From NCBI GenBank assembly GCA_019828545.1, contig JACVRA010000314.1:1656-65655 (forward strand): a stretch of DNA of 64,000 bases, written 5' to 3'. A program made the translations under genes and the position numbers. This DNA comes from Paracamarosporium sp. OC-R06-R3 (taxonomy: Eukaryota > Ascomycota > Dothideomycetes > Pleosporales > Didymosphaeriaceae). The notes under the pieces were generated by a model. That model was given only the letters and a program-made list of their open reading frames with translations, made no database searches and was not told the DNA's origin. This document shows positions 45,916-57,496 of the stretch, one piece after another. Numbering within the stretch: the first letter of the stretch is position 1; each line of letters opens with the position of its first letter.

Positions 45916-47480
45916 ATGAAGTCGGCTACCGGACTTTTCTTGGGTGCAAGTGCTCTTCTAAGTGCATCATGCGTGAACGGTCTTGCGGAAGAGGTGTTCG
46001 CTGCAATTGACAAGCAAGATGATGGACTAAGGACAGTCAACAAGGAAGTAAGACATTCAATCAAGATAATTGATGTAGCTTGAGACTAACGGGACGAAAA
46101 GATCTGGGAGAATCCCGAATTAGCTTATCATGAGGTGCATGCACACAAGACACTCACCGATTTCCTTGAAGAACAAGGATTCAATGTAACACGGAGCGCA
46201 TACAACATAAGCACTGCGTTTCGTGCGGAGTACTCCAGTGGCAAGGGACGTGCTGTCTCTTTCAACTCCGAGTTCGATGCGCTCCCCGGTATTGGACACT
46301 CTTGTGGCCATAACCTGATTGCGACAGTTGGTGTTGCTGCCGCAATCGGTGTCAAGGAGGCGTTAGAGAACCAGGGTGTGTCTGGTAAAGTAGTGTAGGT
46401 AGCAATGTTCCATAAACGTTGCGTCTACGCACAGCTAATGTAACCTGCAGACTCATCGGTACCCCTGCAGAAGAATCCATGGGCGGAAAAGTCAAATTGC
46501 TTGAAGCTGGAGCATATGATGATCTTGACTGCAGCTTGATGGCTCATCCTGGCAACAATGGTTACGCGTCGTATGGTCGGACACTGGCGTCTTGGAGAGC
46601 CAATGTTACCTGGACGGGAGAAGCTTCACATGCAGCAGCCGCTCCTTGGTTGGGCCGCAATGCTCTTGACGGCTTTGTAGCCGCTTACACAAGCACCGGT
46701 CTATATCGCCAGCAGTTAATGGCAACAGATCGAATCCATCACGTGGTTCAAGGGACAAGTGAAATGGTAGCCAACATTATCCCGAGTTTCGTAGACAGTG
46801 TATGGGGCGTAAGAGGAAGTACTAGGTAAATTTCTCTTTCGAATTCGTTCTTAGAGTGCCTAGCTAACGACTGAAACTACATAGACCTCGCGCCGAACAG
46901 GTTCGAGAACAGCTCTTCAACATCTTGTACGCATCCTCAAACGCCACGAACACCACAATCGAGATTACTCAATTCCAAGACTATTGGAATCAAGTTCCAT
47001 CGTTTCAGCTGGCGAACGCATATTATGAGCTTCAAAAGGAATACCTAGACCCATCGAAAGACCCTGAAACCGCGAACTTCACTGTCACCGCACCAGAAGA
47101 CGACTCCGGTGAAGCATCAGCATCTTCCGATCAAGGCAATGTTTCCTGGTTCTTGCCTGCAATTCAAGTTGGCTTTCCTGTCGGTGGCACTGCGCCTGTG
47201 CACAATGCCGGTTTCCGCGAACTTGCTGGAACTGTATGTCAACCCGAATCAACCTCATAGATCAGCCTTCGCTAACATATTATAGGATTTTGCTCATGAA
47301 CAGGCAATCAAGACGGCAAAGGCGCTTGCTTTGACTGGGCTCCAGGTTCTCCAGAACGAGACTTTTGCTAAGACCATGTGGGACGAGTGGGAGGCGATGA
47401 TTGCTGAGATCTCGGTTGGTCTGAGCGACAACAATGGGAATACGACGAGCAATTCGACGAGGAAGCGCCATGTGCACTAG
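45916..47480 (+). CDS. Secreted M20-family amidohydrolase/metallopeptidase
   Basis: Exons 45916-46047, 46102-46394, 46451-46825, 46885-47233 and 47286-47480 (introns 54, 56, 59 and 52 nt) give 447 aa. A signal peptide covers about residues 1-22. Metal-site motifs of the M20D group are present: FDALPGIGHSCGHN with Asp103, His110, Cys112 and His114; GTPAEE with Glu149 and Glu150; and a downstream LMAHPG histidine. The lid domain lies in the middle (roughly 190-320). M20D members hydrolyse N-acyl amino acids, aminoacyl amides or dipeptides; the exact substrate is not visible. Most relatives are cytosolic, and the leader here suggests an extracellular or vacuolar place. The C-terminus ends in a Lys-Arg-His tail. 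Start chosen at the ATG that precedes the hydrophobic leader. Confidence 0.93.
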
Positions 47481-48760
47481 AAAACTGGGTTGTAAAATGG
47501 CTATAAAAAGGCCAGTAATAACGATGGTTTCATGATAATGAGTCACCAATGAAAGAAATGAAAAATAATTCTAAGAGAGAGGATACATTAAGCGAAGTAT
47601 GCTGCCCGGTCATGGACCCAGTCTCGTATATTCCGAGCAACCTCCATCACACCCGAGATAGATCAGTACACGGGACGCAAATGTGATTCTAGAATCCCGA
47701 ACAGCTGAGGCTCATCATTCAGTGCAGTGAAGATGATATCGTTATGGCCTGAAGATGAGGTGATCAGGTCCTGGCCAACTGACTCATAGGGTGAACAGCT
47801 ACGGATGTCCACGTCTCGAGTACAGTATTATGCTACACTCCGATGAATGGTATTCTGCTACAGGTTTTCATTGGCAGCTCGTATTCTGAAAATCGTACGC
47901 CGAACGTGAATGAATGACTTGGACCCTTGGAAATTCACTCGTCACGTGCACTTCCCGTTTCCGTCTAGCACGAGCGTCATCGCCCAACGGAAACTCTCGG
48001 GGAGAAAGTCCGACCTGCTGTTGGCATTCACCTTATCTGTCAACAAATCTGCATCTCTTCAGCTCTCGAGAGGCATCTCTCAGAGGATTTCAAACGTCAC
48101 CGCTTCGGCCAACGCTCGCTGTATCAACCGACACGTCTTCCGTGCGGCCGGCCGTTCCCGTCTCGTATCGAAGCGCGACTGCCGTGTTCACCCGAAACAT
48201 CGAAATTTTTCCAGCTCACACGCGCACCACATCATCATGGACTTCGGCGCGAACAGGGCGGATGGCGCTTTGAGAACTTATTTATGAGTGTTCGCGCGGA
48301 GTTTTCTAACGTAAGTAAGATATTCCCATCGAGGTCTCCGCTGCGCTGTTCTTTCTGGTTCCGCTTCTCCAGCTTGCCGAGCTCCCTCCGTACCTCCGTG
48401 CGGTGCGCAGAGGGCTCCAAGCTTCCCAAACTCATCAACATGTTCCGCGAGGCGAAAGGTGTTTCTCTCTCGAGTCTGTGATTACACCTTGATCACCACA
48501 AAAAATCCACCGAGCTAGGCCGAAAGCGAATCTGGGCCTTCGCCTACGTGCCCAGTACTTTGTTCTTCAATGAATATGCCCATTCATCTAAACTTCTCGT
48601 TGCTCTTTCTACTGTCTGGTCACTCTACTAAGTTCTCGAATGTTGCACCATAGGCGCACTCACAGGGTTCAACACCAGCATCTGATGCGGAAAGGTGACA
48701 CTTGGACCTCCATCACAGGGACCTGCTGGTCTTATCGGCCTCGGCGGCAGGCTCGCCATA
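47481..48760. other. Intergenic region with unassigned open fragments
   Basis: About 1.3 kb. Two overlapping plus-strand frames (47910-48287) and one at 48284-48481 with a GTAAGTAAG donor-like sequence have basic, Ser-rich composition that could be mitochondrial-targeting. I could not join them into one convincing gene and do not call one. No RNA or repeat recognised. Confidence 0.35.
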
Positions 48761-49819
48761 ATGAAGAGAAAGAGATCTCAAGATCTGGTGGCCGCCCATG
48801 CTTGCCCTAAAGTCGCCAAACAATGCATCAGCGACTCGCGACAAGATACCGACAAAGCTAAACCGTGTCGTCTACTACACATTCTTGAACAGTACGGTTT
48901 ATTGACATCCATCGTCTCAAACCTCGCACCTGAAGACCTCTTCTGTTTAGCAGCGGCGTCAAAAGCTATATATAAAACGATGTTCTCCGACGAAGCAAGT
49001 CGACTCAATATGTTTAGCAAAATGCGTTGCGCCGGCAGGGGTATCACTATTCGGCATTCCAACCACGAGAGATCGGATGCCTCCATGGGCCCACGCTGCA
49101 TTCGCTATGACGTATGCGGAACCAATACCACAAGGGCTGTGGAGACACACCCTTGCATAAACTGCAAGCTCACGACGTGCGACGAATGCCGTATACACTG
49201 CGTTTTCAATAGTACCATTGAGCCTGAAGATGAACCGGACGAGTTACCTACGTACAGCGGCTTCGTTCTTCTTTCTCGTACCGATATGGGTATTTTGACC
49301 CCGGCACACCTCAATATGTCTGGGGCTAAGCCAAATGCCCCATACCACGACCGAGGCTTCCTCGATACTCCATGGACAGCGGTTGAGCCTGCAAATCTTG
49401 AATCGGTCAATGATATCCTTGATTTCAATCTAGGGCAAGGACCTCTAAAACTAGCGGATGACTCCGCCGCTCATCACCCATCTTCCGTCATCCAGGCGTT
49501 CTGGGAGTATACAGAAGAGCGGAAATTGATGATGTGTGAGCAATGTCAGGAGGCAGAAAAGGTGGGCGAATTTCATCCCAAGCAGCACGAATGTGACTGC
49601 ACCCTTCGAGAACACATACTTGGACGATGGCTATGCCTGGAATGTTTCCAAGAAGAAAGCCATATCACCAGGGACATGACCAAAGATCAGATGTCGAGGA
49701 GGTACTCAGGGCCCGAACGTAGCTCTCTCATCCGGTGCAGCTGTGGCGAGCGGCTCAATGGCCTCGGTGTCCCGACATGTCTCTGGTGTAAAGGCACAGT
49801 CCACGAGCCAGAAGTTTAA
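48761..49819 (+). CDS. Cys-rich F-box-like protein (352 aa), intronless
   Basis: A single uninterrupted frame; the ATG at 48761 is the first in frame, since an upstream extension has no ATG. Residues 40-70 (LLHILEQYGLLTSIVSNLAPEDLFCLAAASKAIY) fit the LxxLPxEdLLxLaavsKxlY pattern of F-box-like proteins. The remaining region is Cys-rich, with CINCKLTTCDEC, CEQCQ...CDC, CLEC and CSCGERLNGLGVPTCLWC sets that could bind zinc. It is a family common in filamentous ascomycetes. By analogy it may recruit substrates to an SCF complex, but the target and even Skp1 binding are unproven. No neighbour suggests a role. Confidence 0.75.
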   Translation: MKRKRSQDLVAAHACPKVAKQCISDSRQDTDKAKPCRLLHILEQYGLLTSIVSNLAPEDLFCLAAASKAIYKTMFSDEASRLNMFSKMRCAGRGITIRHSNHERSDASMGPRCIRYDVCGTNTTRAVETHPCINCKLTTCDECRIHCVFNSTIEPEDEPDELPTYSGFVLLSRTDMGILTPAHLNMSGAKPNAPYHDRGFLDTPWTAVEPANLESVNDILDFNLGQGPLKLADDSAAHHPSSVIQAFWEYTEERKLMMCEQCQEAEKVGEFHPKQHECDCTLREHILGRWLCLECFQEESHITRDMTKDQMSRRYSGPERSSLIRCSCGERLNGLGVPTCLWCKGTVHEPEV

Positions 49820-50595
49820 GGACCCAGAATTCTCAGTGCCTCGTATCAGCCCGTATCATCCTATATTGGGCAACAGAAAAACTTGAATGTTCCTAAATAC
49901 TGAGTTTTCGAAGATTTGAGATACGAAAAAGGTGACATCCGCGACATGAACGCTTATCTCATACTGTGTTAGAATTGCTTTTTTCAGCCTTTTTCAGCTT
50001 TTTTCGCACCACAAAATGGCGTTTGCTTGGCGTTTTTTGGAATTTGATTTGGAGTTCAACTCATACCCAAGGTCGGATGTCGCTGCAAAAGTTCTCCCCT
50101 CCCTATACACTGTACTATCATCTGTATTGCTTTGGATTGCATTTCCCGCTTCTAGATACCTCTGTACTACTACATCCTTCCAAAGTTCGTAATGGAATCT
50201 AGCTTCTGACTAATGAATCGCGCAACTGAAACGTTTTATCTACTAGACTGCAGTCTTGCATACGTTGTTATCTATGAATGCGCTTTTGTTCTCGGCCTCT
50301 TCACACACGTCGGTGTTCTTGGCTTTTCTACTCAATCAGGAATATGTGGGGCACCTTCATGTGGACCACGTACTAGCTTACAAGCACAGTGGGTCACACG
50401 TTTGACCAGGAGCACAAGTTCTTCGGGTCATCCGCACGTTCCCAGGGGACAAGCGGACACGGAGTCTGTCCTCGTTACCCTGCAATCCTGTCTGAGCTCA
50501 TCTCAAGAACTGCACCCCGACCACTTTCACATCAAGACCTTTCACAGCAGTGGAAATATGCAATTTAATCTACCGCACTGTCCCTACCCACGTAC
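49820..50595. other. Convergent intergenic region
   Basis: 3' flank of the Cys-rich F-box-like gene and of the AsaB/CmcJ-like gene. An open plus-strand frame at 50213-50779 is antisense to the latter's last exon and looks like a shadow. No gene seen. Confidence 0.5.
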
Positions 50596-51700
50596 CTACT
50601 CTAGCGTATCATCTTCATGGAACACTAAGCATCGAACCTCAATACTCTCCCTCCCCTCCTTGTCCTCCGTCCCAGGAACATTAAACGCCGTATGCGGCAC
50701 GCGGCGCGCCCTACCATCAAGCTTGGAATCAAAGCACTTGATCAGGATAACTTCCTCGGGGGTAAGTCCAGATTTGTAAAACCATCTGTATGCACGAGTT
50801 AGCTTACTGCTCTGACATGCATGTATGCAAGAAGGAGGCCACATACCGATGCCCAGCATCATACTTAACATTATACGTCTCCCCCTCTCTATTCGGATAA
50901 ATCAGCTTCGTCACCACCAACCCGTCATCATTGACACTATGTGCTTCCGCGACGCCGAGCGGGTCTCGCTGGACAGTCTTGATGGGCCTCCACACGTTGA
51001 TGATTTGCACGCGGTGCTTCAGGAGCTCGTCCGCCTCGTCGGGGAGATGGTGCGGGACGCGTGATTTCGCGGCCGCGTAGGACTGGTCGATGTGCACGCG
51101 TTGGACGGGCCCGCGGAGCTGCCGTGCGGTGTCGATTTTGTCGTTACCTGGGGCTTGTCGCCGGATTGTGTGGTCGAAGATGAAGATGCGGGATGCGCCG
51201 GTGCTGGGTACGTTAGCTTTTTTTCTTTCTGCTTTGTTTGTTGTGTGCTTTGATGGCTTTCTTTCCTCATACACGTCACGTTGATAGATGGGATGGGCAC
51301 GTGGAATCTCGAAGAAAGAAACGAGTCGAGCTTACGCATCCTTCAACAATTGCTCCACCTCGGGATAATACTCCGCCTTGATCTTCTCATCATCCAGAAA
51401 GTCCTTCTCTCCGCTGACATGCTTGTAAAACTGGAACCCGTTCTTGTCCAGCGTGTATTGGTCTTCTTTCCCACGCACATCCCTCACGGTAACATCGTGT
51501 GTTTCCGGCTCTCGGATGTACGTCTCAGGCTTGTCGACGTACGTTGGGGCTGGCGGCGACCCATCTGCATTCGGCTTGTAGTAGTGCAGCACGGTATTTA
51601 CATCCTGGGGCTTGCTTGTCGAGCTTGGGGTCAATTTGTTGAGGACTTTGTGTGCGAAGGAGGGGGTTGATTGTGGAGTCTGAACTGCAGCTGTAGCCAT
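50596..51700 (-). CDS. AsaB/CmcJ-family hydroxylase/desaturase-like protein
   Basis: Exons 51700-51336, 51203-50847 and 50785-50596 (introns 132 and 61 nt) give 303 aa. The family core runs from IFDHTIRR to RESIEVRCLVF: VHIDQSY carries the His159-x-Asp161 pair expected of an Fe(II)/2-oxoglutarate-type site, followed by RVQIINVWRPIKTVQRDPLGVAEAHSV, YDAGHRWFYKSGLTPEEV and FDSKLDGRARRVPHTAF. Fungal members include AsaB of aspergillic acid synthesis and related hydroxylase/desaturases; older annotations call it methyltransferase CmcJ-like. Function here is inferred as oxidation of a small metabolite. No obvious biosynthetic partner sits next to it, as an amino-acid permease and an F-box-like gene flank it. 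The N-terminal 90 residues are a variable region before the core. Confidence 0.92.
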
Positions 51701-52327
51701 GGTGTGCTTGGTACAATATCTTGCGTGTGTGCGCGCGTGCAATGTGAACGCAGGTGGGTAAGTGGGGGAGGCAAAGAACGCTATATATCACAGGATCGGA
51801 GAGCAAGTATACCCTATCACGCCCCTTCGCTGCCTTGCCTTATATAGTCGCGATCTGCTTCGTTGTTCTGACGTTGGATAAAAGCGTATATGTAAGCTTC
51901 CGAGGTGTTCTGACGTTTCCCCGCAAGCACGCAATATGCTGGACGAATAGGTGATTGTATTTCCAAGCTCCGCCGCATCCGTCCGCCTCATGATGCACGC
52001 GTTTCCATGAAGCGATAGGCTGGTGGTACGCCGTGTGTTGCATTGTTATCGATAGGGCGCATCAGATGGCATGTCTGCTGATAAATAGATGCGTTGGTGT
52101 CATTGCGTGTTGGGAGAATGATATTGTCGTGCGAACGCGCAATCATTTATGATTATATTGTGTGGTTATCATTTGAAGAAGTTTATGATGCTGATTGCTA
52201 GCGTGTAGTCTTTCTATTCTAATCAAGTGAGATGCAGTGACGCGATGCCCGCTAAGATACGCTTGAGTGATCGAGTAAAGGGTGCGCCCAAAACCGCGCC
52301 GCAATAGTACTCGCAATAATTTACAAT
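51701..52327. other. Intergenic region upstream of the AsaB/CmcJ-like gene
   Basis: 627 bp, containing the promoter of the AsaB/CmcJ-like gene and the 3' flank of the amino-acid permease gene. No gene-like frame. Confidence 0.5.
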
Positions 52328-54117
52328 CTATGTTGGAACATGCACAAGGGTGGTGACGGTCGTTCCATCCTCCAATACGCTCGTCTCCTCCTCAAGTCTG
52401 TAGCCTTTCCATTTTGGAATGAGTACGGTCCATACGTACCAATATATTATACCAAACACAATGCTATTACACTGTTAGCGTTGTATGTATAAAATCAAGA
52501 ATCACTTACATGCTAACACCAACAACCGCGTACGTGGCATACCATATGCCACCAGTGGGCTTCTCCTTCGGTGGGAAGAAGGGTGCGGCCAGGAGAGCTA
52601 GAGAAAGTATAATCCTGAATATAGGAGCTATCGTCCATGCTTTGAATGGTCGTTTGAGATCTGGTCGTTTATATCGCAACCATAGTAAGCCGATTGAGAG
52701 CGCTAACGCGAATATCGTCCCTGGGTAGCCTTCAACCTCTAGAATGAACGAGTAGACCTCGTTAGACGGAGGCAGTGCGATCACTAGCAGTGAAGGAATG
52801 TAGTGTACGATGAGGCCGCCCATGGGCGCGTTGAAGGGCTTGGAAGACGCGAGGACTTTGGACCACGGGAGAAAGCCTTGTCGAGCGATTTCTTGATTGA
52901 GGCGAGCCTGGAGAACATTAGAGAAGTCTGAATTAAAGTATTGAGGGTTACATACCAATGCAAACGTTACAACCATTACATTGCCAGCTCCGGATAGTGC
53001 TACAGCAAGCGGGAGGACCGTTTTGCCCCAGCTCGGGCCGAAGCTCTTTTCAAAGAAGAGTGCTGCAATGAGCTCCTTGCTCTGCCTGATCTCCTCCAAC
53101 GGCACCACCGTAAAATAAGCGATGTTTACAAGGAGGTACAGTATGCAAGCTGTGATCAGCGAGGAAATCGATACTGATTTTAGAGTTCGGATCGGGTTCT
53201 TGACTTCGTTTAGGACATTGTTGATGTTGCCGAGACCGGCATAAGAGTAGAAGACTTTGAAAAGAGACGTAGCGATAATACCCCAGTCCCAGTTCGTGTC
53301 ACTCCATAGCTGGTCTCCGGTTGGAAAGTGACTCTTGGTACCATCGATGTTGTGTTCTTGGAAAGCGACAACGAAGAGCCCGGCGAAAACCATGAAAACT
53401 ACCAATCCGACTTTGATCCAGCCTAGAACATTCTGTATCCATATTCCGGTGCGGAGAAAACATCCATGAACGATTGTGATGGCTGTGAGCAAGCCCACAG
53501 CGAGCGACTTGCGTCGGAAGTCTGTAGCCTCGATATCAAATGCAAAGAGGGTATACTGGGCGAATATGATGCAGTTGCTTGCCGTGAAGCCCAGAAGCAC
53601 TGCCTGAACAGCTACCAAAGTCGATGCCAGGAACCTCGGGTTGCGGTACGTGAATTCAAGATATACTGTAATGTGTTAATCATGTTCGAGCCAAGGTGTT
53701 TTTGATAATGTGTGTGCTTTGACATGCCGAACACGCACCTTTTTCGCCTCCAGAGCGAGGCAGCATGCACCCATATTCTAGCGTCACAGCCAGGCTGCAG
53801 GCCGCAATCACAGCTCCGAGAACCCACAAAGACAGGCTAAGTCCAACGCTTCCGACCGATTTTACAATGACTCCTGGCGTTGCAAATATGCCGCTGCCAA
53901 TGACTCGGGAAATGACGATGATGTAGGCGCTCGGCCAACTGATGGTTCGTCCTAGGGTCGATGTTTCTGGCAGAACATCGTCTTCGATGGAACGCGTCGT
54001 TCCCTCGGCGATCGTTCCGTACGACTCTTCGTCGCTGTTGTTCAGCGTCTTGGAGCTCCCAGTGGGCGAAGGCGAACGCGCAAGCAAAGGGCGGTCCTCT
54101 TCCGCGTCGGCAGCCAT
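52328..54117 (-). CDS. Amino-acid permease, APC superfamily (LAT/high-affinity methionine permease-like)
   Basis: Exons 54117-53739, 53665-52956, 52907-52510 and 52463-52328 (introns 73, 48 and 46 nt) give 540 aa. After an acidic Ser-rich cytosolic tail (about 60 residues) come 12 membrane segments; the APC signature VIGSGIFATPGVIVKSVGSVG lies in TM1 and a long conserved block LFKVFYSYAGLGNINNVLNEVKNP in TM6. Joins restore SGGEK-VYLEFTYR and TFAL-ARLNQEIARQG. By family it imports or exchanges amino acids across the plasma or vacuolar membrane. The 48-nt third-exon-side intron (52955-52908) is in phase and stop-free, so an unspliced form would add 16 residues; splicing is favoured by family spacing. 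Transported amino acid unknown. Confidence 0.94.
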
Positions 54118-55233
54118 GGTATCTGTCGGTGGTTCACAGTTGGGAAACAAAGTGAATTCGCGAAGCGGGATCTCCGGTATCAAGTCAGATTAAAGCTCAG
54201 GGCAGGTTACGTGGGCAGCATCCCACATCCATAGTGTTGTTGACGTGCTCTGCGCACATGTCGAGCGAGTTGGGGGCAATTGTCAGCAGGTCGTCGCATC
54301 ATCCGGAATGCGTATGTCGCGGATACATGACGGCGAAGGCAGTGAGACCTGTGCGTGTGGCTGGTGGGGATGATTGGCGCCCTGGCTGCTCCGTGATACA
54401 TAGCCCAGCAGCACGCCATTCTTAGCACCGTTGACGCAGCGATCCACGGGTAGATAAGCATGGTCCTCGCACTCTCTTCGGCCGTCCGGGCTTTCTGCTG
54501 GAATAGACGCTCCATGACTGTTCTGACAGGGTCTTTAGGGTTCTGTTCGATGTGGAAGGCCCTCGCGCGCAATGAGGAACCTTGGAAGTGATAAAATCAC
54601 GTGACAACATATTATGTCAGCGCGCCTTGCTGCTTAACGCCCTGCTTTCTGCTCTTCTTTTCTAGGTCGTGTAATGACAACACCTCTATTTATTTGTTTA
54701 TTTCATACCAAGCCTAGCAGGCCGTACTCTCGATTTAGGTACCAACGAGTGAACGCGTCGCGTAGGTGAGCGCTGTGCAGCCCCTAGCTTCATCATTCAT
54801 TTCGCCCAAGCACAAGACCCGGATGCAACATGCCGCATCCATTCCAGACATGCCAGGGGCCTTTATCCAGGGTTCTGGCTGGGGATATAGCGGGAACGTC
54901 GCACGAAAGATGTTTGCGCTTCACAATCAAGTCAAATGCTCTTCCATCTTCGTAATTGCGGCAGAACTACCTAAAAGCGGGCGCTAACCTGACTACAGGA
55001 GCTGAGCAATCCGCACCATGTGAATGGCCCCAATTCCTGCGCTGCATATATTTCTGGCTAGTACAGCAGGATTAACCGAGTGAATAAAGAATCCGGGGTA
55101 GCCGGGGCCATGTCGATCCACTCTGGTTACATCATGCATCAAAAGCGGGGAAGCCCAGCTACAGCTCCCCTTAAAGTTCTCACATGTCGCATGTCCTCCG
55201 AGTACAAGCCACTTCATCCTTTCCGTCACCACC
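54118..55233. other. Divergent intergenic region, permease and DUF1295-like genes
   Basis: About 1.1 kb with no gene-like frame. It contains both promoters. Open fragments at 54207-54572 and 54993-55319 have shadow-like composition. Confidence 0.5.
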
Positions 55234-56403
55234 ATGGTTTCCGGATGGCTTGGAAAAGACAACGCGCCCTCGCGCCCACCGGACGTGCACCTGCAGTTCG
55301 CAGATCGCGAGCCAAACAATTTTTACCTGCCCAGCTCCAACAAAACCGCACTGCCGCACACGCCCCCAGCGGGCTATGTGGATCCCTCGCATTCGCAAAC
55401 CCATGTGCAGAATGCCTCCCTCTTTGATGTGGGCATCTTGAAGGATACGCTGGCTCCTAGTTTGGGCCTTCATTCTGGGCTGGCCATCATAGCTTGGGGA
55501 GCTGCTAATTACACGGGACGCGTGGAAGCTAAAGACTGGCTGTGGCCTAGTGGACAGGTCGTGAATGCTTGGTGGTCTGCTGTCGGACGCCGCTTGTACC
55601 AAGGACTTACCCTGTCGCAAGCTCTTCATCGTCTTTCATGGCACGAGCGTCTCGTCTTGAGTGGTGTCACTCTCTGGGGTGGAAGACTATTTTACCGCAT
55701 CGCACGTCGATCAATCAAACGAGGTGAAGATGACCCTAGGTACACTCAAGTCAAGCGAGACCAAGACTTCTGGATCAAGTCGCTCTTCACAACCTTCATG
55801 CCCGAGGCATTCTTCCAGATGCTCATTAGCTTGCCATTTACCGCGCCGTTCCGACATGAAGGAGCAGTCCTGACAGGTTACCATCCCATTGTCCAGATGG
55901 CTGCCGTGGGACTCTTCTCCACAGGCTTCGCGTTGGAGACTTTGGCCGATTATCAGCTTGACCAGTACAAAGCTGAGGGAGGTACCGGTATTCTGAAGGA
56001 AGGCGTTTGGAGTATTGTGCGCCACCCAAAGTAAGTGGTCCACAATCGCAGCCTAGCAAATGCTAATGCTTCTCCCAGCTACCTTGGTGACGCTTTCGTG
56101 CACCTTTCCTTCATCGTCCTCCTCTACGGCTCTGACATGCTCGCTCCTGTCGAGCTCTTAGGTCCGCTTGCAAATTACATCTTCCTGCGTTACTTCGGCG
56201 GCGACAGTCAGAAAGAAAGTTACCAAACCCGTCGCTACTCCGAGTCCAACCCCACCAAGTTCGCCGAGTTACAGAAGTTCCGGGAAGAGAAGAACGCATT
56301 CTGGCCGCAGACAAAGGAGCTCACGAACAGCTGGCTCTGGACCGTCATCGGAGTCGGGGCTGCTACTGTGGCAGTCGAAGAGTTCCTCCGGTCCTTCTAC
56401 TAG
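55234..56403 (+). CDS. DUF1295-like integral membrane protein
   Basis: Exons 55234-56030 and 56079-56403 (48-nt intron) give 373 aa. After about 75 hydrophilic residues there are several hydrophobic segments, with the conserved block TGILKEGVWSIVRHPNYLGDAFVHLSF near 255-280, typical of the DUF1295/steroid 5-alpha-reductase-like superfamily (the HPNYxG core is shared with methyltransferases and reductases of this fold). The exon join creates HPNYLGD. Location is probably the ER membrane. The activity is unknown; a reductase function is suggested only by the fold. Start at the ATG at 55234. Confidence 0.88.
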
Positions 56404-57496
56404 ACTGAAATATAAAGCTTGGATGTTGGTGCTACGGGGACCGTTCGGTGGGCGTTCGGACCTCACTTCTCATTTAGGTTTCTTGTATGCAGATCCAATA
56501 AATGCTCGATAAGCTGATGGAAATAATTCCGTACTACAGTCATTGTCCTATTTCTAATTTATTTGCTCAGAAGACGTTCTGGCCAGGTGTTGTAGGCTGT
56601 GTTATCTCGATGCTGACCAACAGTCGCGGCTTCCTACGAACAGTGCACGGACATGCCATTGACCGTTTCCAGTCATGCATGCGAGCGTTGTCGTCAACAG
56701 CACCGCTTACCTGGCTACGACATGGAGAGCAGAATTTTTCAACGGAACCCTGTGTTAGATTGATCAGAACTTACTAAATCAGCATCAGCTCGTTTTGTTG
56801 AGGGGGAACATGCGCATATGAGCGCCGCGCGTAAGGATACACCACCGCAAAACCTTCAAGAGATACCGCAAAGTTGTTAGATTGCCTATGGTGTTGGAGG
56901 AAGGAAGGATGGGACGTTAGCACCATGATCTGCGGATCTAATCCCGCGTAAACGAAGTAGAGTGGAGAAGCCTCGGTCATAATTGACTAATTGTGCATTG
57001 CTGACATATCCACAGCTCCTACTGATACGATCCACATACGAGTGTTTTTCAACGTCACACTGAAAGTGCTTTACAGGAATGCTACGAGGGGCACCAGCGT
57101 AGTTTCGTCTCTGCTTCCGATTTGAACAACTAAAATGGACTGGTCCCTTCCGAGCTTTACATTCCCAGGGCAATACTATGCGCACTTTGAGCATTATCAC
57201 AAGGGCAACCCTCAGGCTAACGGCATGACACAGAAGAACGTGCACCGAACGATCCCCGCCGCGGCCGAGTAGGCAATCTGCAACGTGTTCTTTCAACAAC
57301 AACGCATTTGTAAAATCCTACCAATGCGAACTACGGACGAATCTTTGAGCACGCTAGCACAGCATGCTGGGAACATAGCCTACACCAGGCAACATACAAA
57401 TAGGGAAACTTCTCGTCGCCTCAATACTCCAGAAGCCATCAAATCCAATCCCTTCAAACATCTTTCCTGAATTCTTTCGCACCACCAAATCCCAAA
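56404..57496. other. Intergenic region between the DUF1295-like and GST genes
   Basis: About 1.1 kb. No gene-like frame; the GST promoter lies in the right part. Confidence 0.5.

Noticed and set aside
47910..48481. Possible small mitochondrial-protein gene
   Set aside because: Frames could not be joined with conserved sequence on either side; no recognisable domain.
50213..50779. A 188-codon plus-strand frame
   Set aside because: Antisense to the last exon of the AsaB/CmcJ-like gene, with shadow composition.
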